From: Hemerocallis citrina
Taxonomy: Eukaryota; Streptophyta; Magnoliopsida; Asparagales; Asphodelaceae
Reading direction: 5' to 3'
Assembly: GCA_017893485.1 (NCBI GenBank)
Contig: CM030365.1
Span: forward strand, 31,270,289 to 31,334,288
DNA: 64,000 nt
Shown: piece by piece, positions 62,767 through 64,000 of the stretch
Layout of the letters: each line of letters starts with the position of its first letter
Position numbering within the stretch: position 1 is the stretch's first letter
The notes under the pieces: generated by a model
What the model was told of the DNA's origin: nothing
Database searches by the model: none
Seen by the model: the letters and a program-made list of their open reading frames with translations, nothing else
Made by a program: the position numbers and the translations under genes

Positions 62767-62909
62767 ACGCTTCACACTAGTACAAATTTATAAGGAACGA
62801 CACCCTAGAAGTGGACATTAGTGTGTGTGTTGAGTTTAGAGATTTAAATGTAAGTTACTTACATTTGTGTTGCTCTATGATTTGTGCTTCTTCCTCTCTA
62901 TTTTCTAAG

Positions 62910-63312
62910 ATGGCTGATCATTTAGACCCTGCTGGAGACGACAATTGGCATATCATAGAGGATGATTACTATCCTGGACAAGCAGATTCCGAGGAAGAGT
63001 ACTACCCAGGGCAAGCAGACTCCGATGGAGAGGAATGACCTGAGTCCCGAGAGATCACTCCACCTCCGGACTCATCTGATGACTCTTCTGACGAAGAAGA
63101 AGAACCAGTTCCATGTAGTCTTGTGATATCTCTTCAGAGGTAGGTAGAAACAATGCGGGAGAGAGTTGGACTATTGGAGGCTTAGTTGGCAATGCGCAAG
63201 GATGATTTTGTAGTTCTCAGTCATCGTGTATGGGAACTCGAGAAGAGGAAAAACATGACCGATGTACTGAAGGAGGAAATTGAATGAAGCCAAGAGGAAC
63301 CGTAGGAGTTAG
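62910..63312 (+). pseudogene. Extra ORF upstream of gag, element F (broken)
   Basis: Begins MADHLDPAGDDNWHIIEDD and contains both 11-residue repeats (YYPGQADSEEE, YYPGQADSDGE) and the acidic stretch. TGG-to-TGA at 63036, two CAG-to-TAG changes near 63147 and 63182, and a short deletion near 63280 destroy it. In the first ~65 codons it shares with A, many of the differences are synonymous. Confidence 0.65.
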
Positions 63313-63458
63313 ACCGTTGTATCGTCTACTGCTTTCATTTTGATGTCAAAAATATTTTAAATTCGAATGTATAAAGTTTGAAATTCAATGAAATGGAAAT
63401 ATTGACTTAAAAGTTCATGTTTTACACTTCGAATTTAATGGATCTTTTGCATCAGAAC

Positions 63459-64000
63459 ATGGCTGGACGACGAGCAAGAAATGGTGAAGGTCTGGACTTG
63501 GAAACGGAACTAGCGAGAGTCTATCAGACACTCAATACCATGGTCATGAATCAGAATCAGGGAAGGGTGCCTGCAAATCCGGTGCCCGAAGCAATCAAAC
63601 TCGTGGAATCATTTAAACGGATGAAACCACCGGTGTTTGAAGGGAAGTCAGACCCTGACATGGTTGACAACTGGATCAGGCAGGTAGAGACTATTTTCGA
63701 AGTTTTGGAGACCCCTGAAGGCTGGAAGGTGAAGTTGGTGACTCTGCAATTCGAGAAGGATACGGCTGTGTGGTGGCAGTCGATGAAGCAGACAATGGGA
63801 GGCTTGGTTCTTGGCTGGGAGGAATTTTTGGAGGAATTCCGCAGTCATTACTTTCCTTCAGACGTCCAGGAGAAGAAGGCCATGGAGATTCTGTCGCTGC
63901 AACAAGGTGACATGTCAGTTAGGGAGTATGAGACCAAATTTACTCAGCTCTCAAGGATGCTCCTGAATTGGTGATGGATGAGGCGAAGAAGGCTCGTAAG
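63459..64000 (+). pseudogene. gag: gag of element F (cut by window end)
   Basis: MAGRRARNGEGLDLETELAR start, then VESFKRMKPPVFEGKSDPD, TAVWWQSMKQTMGG and MSVREYETKFTQLSR. A one-base deletion near 63955 shifts the frame shortly before the window end. No intron in the gag domain, as in A. It keeps the frame at the place where A is shifted (~11210). Confidence 0.75.

Larger units (their letters stand above)
59415..64000 (+). mobile_element. Element F: chromovirus related to A, cut by the window end
   Basis: LTR 59415-62750 (TGTAATACCC..GGGTGTTACA), PBS, the extra ORF, and gag to the window end. Related to A in LTR layout, extra ORF and gag. Pol and 3' LTR are outside. Confidence 0.85.

Overview
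This is a window of plant nuclear DNA, most likely intergenic or pericentromeric heterochromatin of a flowering plant. It is almost entirely nested transposable elements, and I find no intact host gene. The evidence is: Ty3/Gypsy retrotransposons primed by initiator tRNA-Met (PBS core TGGTATCAGAGCC), chromodomain integrases, a FAR1-type Mutator-like transposase relic, a plant mobile domain relic, a CACTA terminus, a Helitron, spliceosomal GT..AG introns and long AT-rich stretches. Nearly every long reading frame is broken by stops or frameshifts.

Layout. (1) 1-4300: the 3' end of a Tat-like Gypsy element, with a spliced antisense ORF, a tandem-repeat block, a polypurine tract and a 3' LTR. 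(2) 4305-7237, 18678-18732, 23340-24402 and 36344-41169: pieces of an old DNA-transposon-like substrate. It carries a broken FAR1/MULE transposase (+), a broken plant mobile domain ORF (-), recurrent 'cgttgtt..aacaacg' repeats, telomere-like tracts and three tandem hairpins. (3) Element A, 7238-18672 (+): a full-length chromovirus with TSD TAAGG. (4) Solo LTR G, 18733-23334 (-), TSD GCAAG, with a ~182-bp array inside. (5) Element B, 24408-36338 (-): a full-length chromovirus, TSD GTGAA. (6) Element C (+): 41175-48201 continuing at 56089-56750, interrupted by element D. (7) Element D, 48202-56083 (-), TSD GGGTC: a non-autonomous element with 3.4-3.8 kb LTRs, no gag-pol, a tRNA-iMet fragment and a Helitron in one LTR. 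(8) CACTA 5' fragment, 56751-~57370. (9) Element E (-): truncated PR/gag/LTR, ~57370-59414. (10) Element F (+), 59415 to the window end: a relative of A, inserted in the LTR of E.

The most interesting signals are shared by several copies. A GT..AG intron sits at the same codon, in the same phase, just before the protease in A, B, C and E; if retained it ends translation after Gag. A second intron inside gag is present in B and C and precisely absent in E. A and F carry a small acidic/coiled-coil ORF ahead of gag. The LTRs of A hold six pairs of a GTCGAC palindrome, each pair 20-21 bp apart. The LTRs of A and F hold a duplicated hairpin with compensatory base changes.

No tools were used. Coordinates come from reading the sequence, TSD and LTR ends are read directly, and divergence figures are by-eye samples.
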